A DNA stretch of 64,000 nucleotides from Diphasiastrum complanatum (lineage: Eukaryota; Streptophyta; Lycopodiopsida; Lycopodiales; Lycopodiaceae), in assembly GCA_029204225.1 (NCBI GenBank), contig CM055092.1, positions 25,835,803 to 25,899,802 of the forward strand, read 5' to 3'. Made by a program: the position numbers and the translations under genes. A model generated the notes under the pieces. The model worked only from the letters and a program-made list of their open reading frames with translations. It did not search any database and was not told the DNA's origin. Position 1 is the stretch's first letter, and the number at the start of each line of letters is the position of its first letter. Of this stretch, positions 1 through 10,369 are shown piece by piece.

Positions 1-402
1 GGTGTTTCATGGCTTTCAAAAAAGCAAGAAACTATATCTCTATCTTCAACCGAGGCCGAGTACAAAGCTTTGACAACCACTACAAAGGAGGTACTTTGGA
101 TCAAGAGATTATTGGTGGAACTAAAGATCATGGATTCAGAGGAGGCACCAATCATCTACAATGACAATATATCAGCCCAACACCTTGCATCTAACCCAAT
201 CTTCCATGCAAGATCTAAGCACATTGAGATATGCCATCACTTTGTGAGAGAAATGGTGCAAGCCAAGGAGATTGCTTTGGAGCATGTTCCAAGCAATGAA
301 TGTGTAGCTGATCTACTTACTAAACCACTTCAAAAGACACCTTTTATGAAGTTCAGATCATCACTTGGAGTGATTAGTAAAGCAATGATTGAACCAAGCT
401 AG
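1..402 (+). CDS. Ty1/copia polyprotein C-terminus (RNase H), 5' truncated by window edge
   Basis: This frame is open from base 1 to the TAG at 400-402. It encodes the end of a copia reverse transcriptase/RNase H. Visible motifs are WLSKKQETISLSSTEAEYKAL (RNase H with its catalytic Glu in EAEY), IYNDNISAQHLASNP (catalytic Asp), HARSKHIEICHHFVRE and LLTKPL, all standard for copia RNase H. It lies just before a purine tract and a 3' LTR, as expected for the 3' end of the element. The left part lies outside the window, so integrity of the whole polyprotein cannot be judged. No disruption is visible here. Confidence 0.93.
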   Translation, partial: GVSWLSKKQETISLSSTEAEYKALTTTTKEVLWIKRLLVELKIMDSEEAPIIYNDNISAQHLASNPIFHARSKHIEICHHFVREMVQAKEIALEHVPSNECVADLLTKPLQKTPFMKFRSSLGVISKAMIEPS

Positions 403-407
403 ATAGT

Positions 408-416
408 GAGGAGGAG
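408..416 (+). other. Polypurine tract of the copia element
   Basis: The run GAGGAGGAG lies directly before the LTR start TGTTAAAA and a few bases after the RNase H stop codon. This is where a plus-strand primer tract is expected. Confidence 0.75.
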
Positions 417-1098
417 TGTTAAAAATTCACAATTCTAGCTTGACTAGTTTTGGTCATATGACTTGTAAATAGTTAGATGGTCATGATGTGGCTTGTCACA
501 CGTGCCAAATAGCATAGGATTCCATTCATAAGGATGTTCTCAAGTAGACCTAAGTGTTAGAACCTTTGGAATGAGTCCAAATTATGCTTAGATACAAGGG
601 AGAAAAAATAGGAGCTATTTTTGGTAATTTTTGCATTGTTGAGGGATCTCCAAGATTCCAACCCTAACTTGGTAGGGATGAAAGATCCACCAAAATTAGC
701 ATTAGGGATAGGTTTAGGGCTACTCATACCTGCCCAAAACCGTGATGGATCATGTATATATAGGTGATGATATCTCACCAAAATAAATCAAGCAATTTCA
801 TGTTTTTTCTCTCATAATGGTGCAATTGCTCTCTATGTTCATAATTGTTTGAGTACTTGTGATTACTAATGATTATAGGATTGAATGTAGGTCTGGTGTA
901 CAGTACTCAGACTGTGGGAGGCCGTACTTTCACACGTGTGAAGCCTTCTTCAAGGATTTGGGCCATTTAGTGAGGTTCAAGCATAGATTTTTGATGGATT
1001 TTGATGGTTCAACTTGTGCTAATCTTATGAAATCATAATCTATTGTTTCCCTCATCATTTCAAGTGTTTTAGGATCCTTATTTGCTGTAATTTTTACA
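417..1098 (+). repeat. Copia 3' LTR (682 bp, TG...CA)
   Basis: Starts TGTTAAAAATTCACAATTC after the purine tract and ends ...GTAATTTTTACA. The same 682-bp sequence occurs on the other strand at 36973-37654, where it is followed by a PBS, which fixes both ends. It contains TTCACACGTGTGAA at 929-942 beside GTACAGTAC and CCGTAC motifs. The base after it (1099) is in the middle of another element's gag, so this element inserted into an older copia. Confidence 0.9.
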
Positions 1099-1449
1099 AA
1101 GAAGAGGGTTAGATTAGCCCTACATTGCTTGAAGTTAAATGTAAGCAATGACCTCTTGAAGGAGGTGGTTTCTTGTACCACATCAAAAGGGCTTGGGATT
1201 CACTAAAGAACATTTATGAATCCAATAACACTTCAAGAGTGCTTATGCTAAGAACCTTGATCTTGCAAAGCATGAGAGGAAGTGGAGAAAATGGACAAGA
1301 GTATGTCCTAAGGATAAAATCCTTGAAAAAAGAATTGGGATCTATAGGAGAGAAGATCTGAGATAATGAACTAGTACAAGCAATCTTGAATGGATTAAGA
1401 GATGAGTTCTCTAATCTAGTTCAATCTTTTGCTCTTAAAGGCCATTGCT
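1099..1449 (+). pseudogene. Copia gag remnant (target of the preceding insertion)
   Basis: The translation starts mid-gag (KKRVRLALHCLKLNVSNDLL) and continues in a shifted frame with AWDSLKNIYESNNTSRVLM and GSGENGQEYVLRIKSL, then ILNGLRDEFSNLVQSFA. These match the gag of the intact copia at 59720, residues about 55-165. A 1-bp deletion around 1184 breaks the frame and a TGA follows GEKI near 1360. It begins exactly where the upstream LTR ends, so the missing 5' part should lie beyond the left edge of the window. Confidence 0.85.
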
Positions 1450-1475
1450 GGAGTATTAGTAGTGAAAATATGTGT

Positions 1476-2335
1476 GCTCTGATACCATGTCGTGACAACG
1501 AAATTGTTTAGTGTCACAAAAGCGAAACTGTTTCTTTTTCATTTTTGTTTTCGTATTCGCGAATGATTTTGTGTCTTTGAATTTTCTTTTGGACGGAAGC
1601 TTCACAAGAACCTAGACACAGAACTACACATCACAGAACACATTTCATTCTAGCAATCAAGACAGATAGCACAAGCCAAGGAGATGCACGAAAATAGAGC
1701 GACTGTATTATCAGTTTGATTTTAGAGCGAGATCGTCAATGTCTAGCTCGTTGGCGGAATGACACTTTGCTTTTTCGCTATGTTCTGCTTGTTGGCAGAC
1801 TTTCATGCACAGCTCTTTAGTTTCTAGTATTTTTCTTATCTACTCTACTCGCTACGTCTCTCTCTTTGTCTCTTACAGAAATTCTGTCTATTCTCTTCTA
1901 TCTTTATGATCCAGAATGGATAGTTCATATCTCCACAATGTGGAGTTTACAGGATGGATAAATGCAGAAATTACAAGACTAGTTAACGCTAATCAACTAA
2001 TCAATTACTCTCTGTCGTTTCCACTCGTTTCACCTAGGCGTGAAGTCTACGACTGCAAGCCTGTTGAGCTGCCAGCTAGCAGTGCAAAAGGTTCCCCTTT
2101 GTTAGTTTCATTTCCTTCGTTTGCTTTTGTTCTTTTTGTATCTTTTGTAACTTTTTATTTTGCGTTGCTTTGCGGTTTGCGGTCCTAGAGGTATGTTTAC
2201 GGTTTGCGAATGATTTGCAAATCATTCATCCTTCGACTCAAGGCACGTTGACTTTCGCAAATTGTTCTCATTCGACCTTTGCTTCATGTTCGTGTTGCGA
2301 CAAAGTTGCAGGAGTTCGCCATTTCTGATAAGGAA
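1476..2335 (-). repeat. Copia LTR fragment with PBS (CGAA-rich family), reversed
   Basis: On the minus strand TGGTATCAGAGC (1476-1487) directly follows an LTR end ...GTCACGACA. Extending to the right is AT-rich sequence with repeated TTCGCGAA/TTTGCGAA-type words. The part containing GGAAGCTTCACAAGAACCTAGACAC recurs at about 44683-44705. The far end is set by the start of another repeat at about 2336 and is approximate. Only about 26 bp of internal sequence remains between the PBS and the gag remnant on its left. Confidence 0.6.
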
Positions 2336-2696
2336 AAATGGACATCATCTTACAACTTGATCTACAAAATAAATAGGTCATTGATTACTGATTAGTCCAT
2401 GAGATGTAGTTGATTAATATCTAGTAATATGAGAGTTTTTTATGACATCAAGAAGGACACCAATTAACAATAGACAAGGGCTCAAAACCTCGTTGCTCAT
2501 TGTATCTCCTCTTTGATCTACAATAATAGTAGCTACTCTTGTTCTATTTGCGTGCAAATTCTTTTTATCATTTATGTTTTATTATGTTCTATAGATTCTT
2601 GATGCATTGTAAGAGTTGCGAGTGATTTTAAGTTATGCCATTTACATTTTCCAATACCTATAATAATCAATTTTAGGGCAAATTGAGAGGTTAATA
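2336..2696. other. Unassigned AT-rich stretch; left end is a shared repeat
   Basis: The first about 50 bp (AAAAATGGACATCATCTTAC and on) recur at about 18035-18085 with few changes. The rest has no convincing coding frame and no recognised feature. Confidence 0.4.
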
Positions 2697-3150
2697 TTAT
2701 GAAAGTTGTGATTTAGAGACCCAAGCCATAAGATTATAGCCCAAAATTGTAGCCGATGAAAATTGTGATTGACAAGATTTACATAGTATCAAAAGTAGAG
2801 GTATCAACATACACCGTATGATGAACTCATCGGAAAATGGGTCAATGGCTGACTTTTGCCTAGGGGATTGCTCATCTAATGAAACATCAAACTGAAGACA
2901 ATCTATTGTGGCTAGTGCCTTAGTCCAATTTACCACATCAGTTTGAGAATCATCATATATGACGATCCTCTTCCAACAACGTCCGTCGTCCGACATTTTG
3001 TCAGAGTGGATGGTAGTAGAAGAGATCAAAACCATGGCTCATTGGTCTGCTGGATTCGTAATCTAGGTATCTGAACTATAGAATCACAATTCTGCAACAT
3101 GATATGATTTTGTCCCCAGTCATGAAGAGCTTGGGATATTCTGAGCCAAG
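2697..3150 (-). pseudogene. Ty3/gypsy-type polyprotein fragment
   Basis: The minus strand encodes DDSQTDVVNWTKALATIDC followed by LQFDVSLDEQS. The same piece occurs at 50725-50905 (minus), and a related one (YQTNTVNWNEALATIDC) sits after the protease of the gypsy element at about 38.9 kb. That places this fragment in the linker between protease and RT of a gypsy polyprotein. Nothing else of the element is recognisable here. The part from 3036 to 3150 is unassigned. Confidence 0.5.
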
Positions 3151-3969
3151 TGTGAAAAATGCAAAAATAAGTTTGGTAGAGGCCACAAATCTTGTATATA
3201 GAATAAACACACATGTGTGGAGCCTGTTCCCACTGTGAAACTAGTGTACTTATCATGTACCATAATCATATATGTTGTACATCTGATTTAATTCAAGTTC
3301 TAATGGCTAAAATGGCCAAAAACTAGTTTTCTAGATATATGACACATGGCATCAATGTATTGATTGCATGAGCCAAATACTATTGATAGGTGTCATATCC
3401 CATGTATAGAGGACAGCTCACACCTGTGGAAATAGCTAATGTAGGAGAGTTTTTGCTTCTAGAAGATTTCTATGAAGATCTCCATATAGTAGAAAATTGG
3501 ACTAAAAATGAAAGTTTAATCCAAGTGTCAAAATTGCATGATGATGACAAGGCATCCTCACACGTGTGAGATCTAATGCATGATCAGTACCTCGAGCTCC
3601 AAGAAGTGTATATATAGAGGCATATTTGGCCACAATCAACATGAAACATCAATCTTGGTTTGGAAGCGATTTTGTGTAATTCTCTCTATTTGTCTACATT
3701 TGTTTTGATTGTTTTGAGGTTCTATCATAGTGTACTTTATTTTCAGGTTGGAGACCGTACTCTGACTGTGAAACCAGCAAGTACATCTACCTTTATTAAA
3801 TGATTATTCTTGTTAAGATTTTATGTCTAGAATTGATCTAGATTGATCTTAATCTTTTGTAGATTGATAGATCAAGTAAATCTAACATCCAATCCCTCTT
3901 GAGAATCACATTAGGATCTTGAGGATCAGATTAGGATCCACTCTTGGTCCATTTTGTACTTTTTCCACA
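3151..3969 (+). repeat. Copia 5' LTR (about 819 bp)
   Basis: Proposed start is TGTGAAAAATGC and the end ...TTTTTCCACA is followed by a slightly mutated PBS (TAGTATCAGAGCC, 3970-3982). Landmarks shared with the 58262 LTR are ACACATGTGTGGAGCCTGTT near the start, TCACACGTGTGA at about 3557-3569 and a CCGTAC element at about 3757. TATATATAG at about 3610 is a likely TATA box. The left end is inferred from the TG start and could be off. Confidence 0.65.
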
Positions 3970-4259
3970 TAGTATCAGAGCCAAGTACAAGAGGTTTTAT
4001 TGAAATTGATAGGGTTGATCCAAATCAAAGCCACAATTAGCAAGAAACTAGTCAAATTTTGGGTAGCGAGTTGGATTTGATAACTTTTTGTGGGCTGTAG
4101 GAACCCTTTTCACACGTGTGAGGCCATACAACTCCGGTTTTGGCTGAGAAATTTCAAAAATTTGTACAATTTGACTCACACACCCAATTTGAGTGAATTT
4201 TAGTGCCAAGCATTTTCTATAGAGAATCTAATCCCTTGATTAGTTCTTGGATTAGATCA

Positions 4260-4990
4260 GCCGAATAACATGACATAGTACTTGAGGTGGAAGTAGAACC
4301 TCAAGGAGGATTTGAATTGGCAAAGTACAAATAGAGATGTAGAGTTGCATTACATTGCATAAAGATCAATGTAAGTAATGAACTTTTGAAGGAAATCTCA
4401 TCTTGTAACACATCCAAAGAGGCATGGAATTCATTAAAAGCAATTTATGGATTCAAGAATACTTTAAGGATACTCATGCTTAGGAATCAAATCCTTTAAA
4501 GCATGAAAGGAAGTAGTGAAAGTGCCCAAAATTATGTCTTTAGGATCAAATCTTTGAATAAGGAGTTGTCTTCTATAGATGATAAAATCAAAGATGGAGA
4601 TCATTTCGAATGGATTAGAAGATGATTATTCCAATCTTGTTCAAACTTTTTCTATTCAAGATTCACTTCCTAGTATTGAAAAACTTCAAAGTTGCTTGTA
4701 AGTGAGGAGAGTAGAATGCTTCATATCAAAAGTAGGATGAGTTCCTTATTTTTGAATGATGGTGATGAAAAACCTAACTTATCCTTGAAAGGAAAGAAGA
4801 AGAAGTTTCCATCCAAGAAGACTCAAGACATGGAGATGGAGAGCAAAGATGGAGCATCAAGTTCCAAAGGCAAGAGCAAGAAGGACAAGAAAAAGCTAAA
4901 GCATTTCTTTTGTGGAAAAAATGGACATTTTGCATCCGAGTGCTACAAGAATATTATTGTGTTACAAGCAAGATCTATCAACAAAACATG
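4260..4990 (+). pseudogene. Copia gag remnant with degenerate zinc knuckle
   Basis: Shifting frames give VEVEPQGG, ALHCIKINVSNELLKEISSC, EAWNSLKAIYGF, MLRNQIL, MKGSSESAQNYVFRIKSL and, from 4692, SEESRMLHIKSRMSSLFLNDG followed by a Lys-rich region. The zinc knuckle reads HFFCGKNGHFASEC, with the first Cys changed to His. Several stops and indels break the frame. It follows the LTR at 3151 and a leader with TTCACACGTGTGAG at 4109, so this is the 5' half of one copia element of the same family as 59720. The similarity stops at about 4953. Confidence 0.85.
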
Positions 4991-5790
4991 AAACTAAGCA
5001 TAATAAATGACTCAACTCGGCTAGAGAGAGAATATGAAAGCACAAAACTCGAGTAGAGAGAGAGGGCCAAAGAGCTTAGTCTCCAAATTTGCATTATACA
5101 CAAATTTCATCATCTTCTCAATGAGAGTACATCACATATATATAGATCCATGGACTCTTGAATTGGAGTTATGAATCCACCTCTCAAGCTATCTAGACTT
5201 ATTCAAGCCACCTCACTATGTCTAATTGTGCCACCTAGTCTTTTCATGCATTAAATGTGGCATGCAAAGTACAAATGGCAATTCCTATGGTAGCTCGAGT
5301 TTCTACTTCTACCTACCTTGAATATTTTATTCTAAGTTGGGTCTTTACTAAGCCAAAAGAGCTCAGTTCATCCTGACAGGCAAAAAGCCGAAGTGAGGGG
5401 AAATGAAAAGCGACACTATAGTCAATCTTTGTGTATTTCTGCAGACTGAAAAAAAAAGACGAGAAAATCCATAAAACTGGATAAACAATGGTTGGAGATT
5501 AAAACTGATTAGTCGATTAGTAAGAAGGAGGCTAATCCAACACTCATTCCATACAAAAAACATACTAGGTTGATTCCTCTTTTCCTTTTTGTTAACAAAT
5601 TTTTTTTTTTCAGATTATTGAGCAGTGCCGCCACTTTGGCACAATCCTCAATAAATCTCAAAAAGAAAACTATAAATCTTAAAAATAATATTATTTGCTT
5701 GACAATTTATGGAATCAACCAATCAACAACTATCTTGATTTTATCTCGTCAATCTAGATCCCATATGCAGTGAACTTATGACTAAAATAA
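4991..5790. other. No gene recognised; LTR-like fragment, probably reversed
   Basis: About 4990-5330 has GAGAGAGAGAA words, a reversed TATA-like CATATATATAGATCC at about 5134 and short phrases resembling the LTR at 55104-55920, which suggests a reversed LTR fragment. From 5340 to 5790 I see only AT-rich sequence with a T-tract at about 5600 and no domain. Confidence 0.3.
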
Positions 5791-5794
5791 ACCT

Positions 5795-6196
5795 TGTTAT
5801 GCTTAAGAAAATTCACACTTCGATTCCTTAGCATAAAGTAACTCGTGTTGGAGTTTTATCAAGATTTTGATATGCTCTATGTGTTCCTTAAAGGTCTTAC
5901 TATAGACAAGAATATCATAAAAAGTACTACCACAAATTTTCCCAAATATGGACAAAACAAATCGGTCATCATTTGTTGAAACATTGTTGGAAGTTCCGTT
6001 AACCCAAAAGGCAACATTAAGAAGTCCTAATAGCCAAATCTGGTACAAAACCCAGTCTTTTGCTTGCCAAACACCAATGCTGATCTTCACTAGAATTTTT
6101 CACTAAACTCTTTAAAAAAAATGGTCAGGCTTAGGATAGATGAACCAAATTACATTTGTAAATTCATCTTTATAAATAATAGTATCCTTCAAGGAT
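5795..6196 (-). pseudogene. Ty3/gypsy reverse transcriptase remnant
   Basis: Minus-strand frames show DILVYSKTFKEHIEHIKIL and YAKESKCEF, and in neighbouring frames MLPFGLTELPTMFQQMM and PYLGKFVVV. These are the core gypsy RT motifs (PFGL...P..F, DDILVYS, H...L..V...L....LYAK..KC.F). The first Asp pair is broken and several stops are present. The complete copia element at 6202 is inserted at its right edge. Confidence 0.8.
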
Positions 6197-6201
6197 GATT
6201 C
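6197..6201 (+). other. Target-site duplication, left copy (GATTC)
   Basis: GATTC here and at 12224-12228 flank the copia element exactly. A 5-bp duplication is normal for copia integrase. Confidence 0.75.
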
Positions 6202-6473
6202 AGTTAGAATTAAAGTAGAATTACTGTGTTACTATACTAGGTCCTATCAGTTGATAAGGACCAGTTGGCCTCGCCACGAGGCAAGTTGACGGGACACGCG
6301 TCCCGTCAACGGCAACATGGGTCATGCATGGGTTGCCTGAGTGAACAACTATATGTACAGTGTAATTTCATTTTGAGAAATACAGTTGCTATGTGAGCTT
6401 GTTGTGGAGAGTGTTTTCTGTCTGTGTTACTATGTAGCATGATTTGTGTTCCTGTTCGAAGCAAATTCTAAGT
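6202..6473 (+). repeat. Copia 5' LTR (272 bp), termini AGTTAGAATT...AATTCTAAGT
   Basis: Homologous to 11950-12223. The PBS follows immediately. The ends form a short imperfect inverted repeat (TTAGAATT / AATTCTAA) instead of TG...CA. Near 6277-6302 two 10-bp arms, TTGACGGGAC and GTCCCGTCAA, form a hairpin around ACGC. Confidence 0.85.
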
Positions 6474-6485
6474 TGGTATCAGAGC
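6474..6485 (+). other. Primer-binding site, tRNA-iMet type
   Basis: TGGTATCAGAGC, the standard plant copia primer-binding site complementary to the 3' end of initiator-Met tRNA, directly after the 5' LTR. Confidence 0.9.
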
Positions 6486-7760
6486 TGTATAGGGAGTGTA
6501 CACAGTACAACATCACTGTTGAAGAGAGCTTTGGGAGAACTGTCTTCTAAGAGTTGGGGATTTACGGTAGGTTGTAGACGGAAAGTGAAGCATTGGTGCA
6601 TAGATTTTAGCACACAGAAGCTTGGTAAGCTTGAGACTGTGTAAGGATTCAGTGACATGATTGGTCAGTAGAATCTACGAAGCAGAATTCTAAAAAATTC
6701 CGTAGAGAAGTTGCTCGATGTTTGCAATCGGTGTGAATTCGAACGGACATCGTTTGACAAATGGATTGAAGCATTAGCTTTCCAGTAGTAGGGCAACCTC
6801 AGAGCAGTTGATTTGGCCAGCCAGAGAGCTGTGAAAAAAAAGCCAAGATCAAAGTTGTGATAAAAACTCTGGCCTAGGGTTTGGAAGCATAAAAGCGAGG
6901 TTTTCTCTCTATACTGATCAATTTTTGAAGCTGTAAAAGCCTATAGAAGGGTGCCCTAGTGAAAGTAGCAAATCCTCATAGTCTGTGGAGCATCGTGGAT
7001 CAGCTAAGAAATTGGACCAGCTTATAGCCTACAGCCATAGCTTGCAAGGAGATGGAAAGAAGAGGAGATCTCACGGGTCTGTTCACGCGCTGAAGAGGAG
7101 TCCTCTCTTAGTGTTCTAAGGTGGGCTAGCGGCTTCAAGGAGTGAAGACAGTGCGCGGATCGTCAGATCAGTGTCCATCATGATCAACGATAGAGATCGA
7201 ACCTCTAGTATTAAATTTGGACCTTTGGATCCAAGAGAACCAATGGATTGTTTTTAAAAGAGTCTTGAAGGGGCCTGAAGGGCGTTGAAAGACAAATCAG
7301 GCTTCAACTTCAATAAAAATTTTCATATTAAAAGTTGAGTTGGGTCCAAATTCACTGAAATTTGAAGTCTTTTCAAACTGAAGAAATAGTTCAAAAAGCA
7401 AAAAACTCCTTAAATCTACCTCCTTTATCCGTTTTTACCCAAACGAAAGGCTATAACCTCCAAACGAAGGGCATCCGCACTATACTCGCAAATATGATAC
7501 AACAAAACATAGTGATTGCAGCGGAGAAAGTGTTCGGAGTGCACCAAAAGTGATTTCACCATTCCATTGGGCACGTAGTTGGGAGTTGATGACTGAGTGC
7601 ATTTCGGAAGGTGACGTCGATTTGGCTTTTAAATTGGGGGAAAAGCGGGGAGTGGCCTGGTAAGGGAAAAAGTGCAGGTCATTAGTTTCAACTTTTGACA
7701 TCACAGTTGGCCTCGACATACTGCTTTCAGCCTACGGCAGAAGTTTCAAGCAGTTTTGTG
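6486..7760 (+). other. Long leader of the copia element
   Basis: About 1.27 kb between PBS and the gag start, unusually long for a copia leader. It has short frames only. I see no known domain in it. Confidence 0.55.
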
Positions 7761-8692
7761 ATGGCAAACATGGGAGAGTCCATTTTGAGTGAAAGTAGCA
7801 AATTGGACGGGATTTCCAACTATGCAGTGTGGAAATTCAAAGTGAAAAACATACTGATGGAGAAAGATGTGTGGGAAGTCGTCACAAGTGATGAGAGAAG
7901 ACCGCCAAATGAAGCGGATATCAAAGTGTTCGACAAAAAGATGAGAAAAGCTTTGACCCCCATTAACTTGTCAGTGAAGGATCACATCATTACCCACATT
8001 TGTGAGGTTGTTACACCCAGACAGGCATGGGATGTGCTAAAGGAGTAGTTCGAGCCTCAAATCCATCAAGAATCATGTTTTTAAAGTCAAACCTGAATAG
8101 TGCCCGAATGGAACAAGGAGAGCACATTCAGATGTATATGACCAGAATTAAAACAATGAGGGATGAACTACATTCTATTGGTGAGCGCATACGTGATGTG
8201 GAGCTCATGCACAATGCATTGTGTGGCATTGCAGAACCCTATCAGATGTTTGTGAACAGAATAGCATCAAGAGAAAGATTCGAACCTTTGACGAGCTCAC
8301 AGGTTCCTTGATGTAGGAAGAGCAACGATGAGAAATGGTGAAAACTAGATGTCAGAATATTGACGATCAGGCACTTGCGACATGCCAAAAGTTTAAACCA
8401 CAATTTGTCAAGTCTCAGAAGGTTTAAATCGCAATTTGCCAAGTCTCAAGAGGATGAGGATTATTCCAGTAAGACCAAGAAAAAAGACAAGTGCTTCCAT
8501 TTTGGTAAAAAGGGCCATTGGAAGAGTGAATGTCACAAATTCTTGGCGGAACAAGACAAGGGAAAACCAAAACAAGAAGGTAACCTTGTCGATGAGGGTG
8601 AGATTGAAGACTATAGCATCTTCATATCTGCATTGTCATCTAATCAAGATGATCAAGCATGGTATATTGACTCGGGAACCACATTCACATGA
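7761..8692 (+). pseudogene. Copia gag with degenerate zinc knuckle, frameshifted
   Basis: The ATG at 7761 opens MANMGESILSESSKLDGISN followed by YAVWKFKVKNILME, typical of copia Gag (UBN2-type). A stop at about 8046, after AWDVLKE, breaks the first segment. Segments continue in other frames: MEQGEHIQMYMTRIKTMRDEL, then from 8360 a basic region and a knuckle CFHFGKKGHWKSEC whose second Cys is Phe. Then DDQAWYIDSGT gives the protease active site (DSG). A 1-bp deletion just after it (FT-TGA at about 8690) shifts the frame into the next segment. Confidence 0.85.
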
Positions 8693-10125
8693 CGGGTAAC
8701 AAGAATTGGTTCAGTAGCTTGAAAGTCTTGGATAATGGAACGTCTATTTCACAAGCAAATGGTGATGTGTGCAAGATCAAGGGGATAGGCACCGTTTCAA
8801 TCCAACTACTTGATGGGAAAAATAGGATGATCAGGGAGGTACTTTACATAACAAGTTTGAAGAAAAATCTACTTTTTGTTGGAGTCATTACTGATCAAAA
8901 GTTGAAAGTAAAATTCGCCCATGATCATTGCTTTGTGAAGGATGTGAACCAAAAGTTCAAAGTTATTACGGTAAGGGAGCCCAATACAAAATTGTACAGG
9001 TTGAATGCTACAATCAAGGGGCAACATGGACTCGTATTGTCCATTGCATCGCAAACTGAGTTGTGGCATAAGAGGCTTGGTCACTTGAACTTGGGAAACC
9101 TTAGTTTGACGAGAAAATTGGAGATGGTAACAACATTGCCTACCATAGAATACCACTTGAAATCAATGTGCGAATCATATGTATATGGGAAGCAGCATCG
9201 AGAGAAGTTCAGTAAAGGTGGTGTTGCAAGAGCAAAAAACATCTTGGATTTAATCCATAGAGATTTATGTGGGCCTATGAGGACCATGTCCTTAGGTAAA
9301 GCCTTCTATTTCATGACCTTTATTGATGATATGTCACGTAAGACGTGGATCTACTTCTTGAAGAAGAAATTATATGCATTTGACAATTTCAAGAGCTTCA
9401 AAGCATTGGTCAAAAATCAGACAGGTAGGAAGATCAAAGTCCTAAGATCAGATAGTGGAGGTGAGTATAGCTCTAATGACTTCAATGATCTTTGTGATCA
9501 ATGTGGGATTAAAAGACAATTTACACAAGCTCATACTCCTGCTCTCAATGGTGTAGCTGAGCGCAAGAATCGTACGATTGTGAAAAGTGCCAGATCTATG
9601 CTAGCTGAGATGAAACTGCCAAAAGATTTTTGGTCAGAAGCATCCAGTACGGCAGTCTATCTTCAAAATAGAAGTCCTACCATTGCCATACCAAAGATAA
9701 CACCTAAGGAAGCATTCACGAAGAAGAAGCCAATGGTGAACCACTTGTGGATCTTCGGATGTAAGGCCTTTGTACACATTCCTAAGGAAGAGAGATGTAA
9801 ACTTGATGTGAAAGCTATCAAGTGTATATTCCTAGGATATGATGAACGCGTGAAGGGCTACAGATGTTTTGATCTAGTGGAAAACAGAATCTATGTAAGC
9901 CGTGATGTTATCTTTGATGAATCCAAGATGTATGAAGATGAGGATGCTGAGAAGATAGACACATCCAGTGGGAAAGATAGTATAGTGAGGATACCTCTTG
10001 ATGATGATCCATTCATTGACTTTCCAAGTGATGAACATGAGGATACATCTCAAGATACTACTACTCAATCCCAAGAAACAGGTTGGAGAGGTAGAGACAA
10101 ACCTTTCGGATGCAAGAAGGATTGA
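8689..10125 (+). pseudogene. Copia protease C-terminus, GAG-pre-integrase and integrase
   Basis: 478 codons open. It starts with TGNKNWFSSL (rest of protease), VLYITSLKKNLLFVGVI, then the His/Cys zinc domain ELWHKRLGHLNLGN...C. The integrase core has HRDLCGP (first Asp), RSDSGGEY (second Asp) and NGVAERKNRT (Glu), so the DDE triad is intact. The C-terminal KVFG-type segment reads FGCKAFVHIPKEER and VSRDVIFDE. This is the best preserved part of the element. It is separated from RT by a stop at 10123-10125. Confidence 0.9.
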
Positions 10126-10369
10126 AGCTGCAGGTGACAAATGCAAGGAGAAGGATGTACCGTGAGATACATTTTCACTAGAAAGCCGATCACCTGACAA
10201 GAAGCTCCCTAAATGGTTTGAGAGATTGTTGATGAGCCACGACATGGATGACTTTTCAGGATCATCTAGCCAGGGAGAGCTATGAAGATCAACAAGAGAG
10301 AAGACACAACCTGAAAGGTATGAAGCAAATTATGCTCTCTTATCTAGCATTATTCAAAGCAAAGAACCT

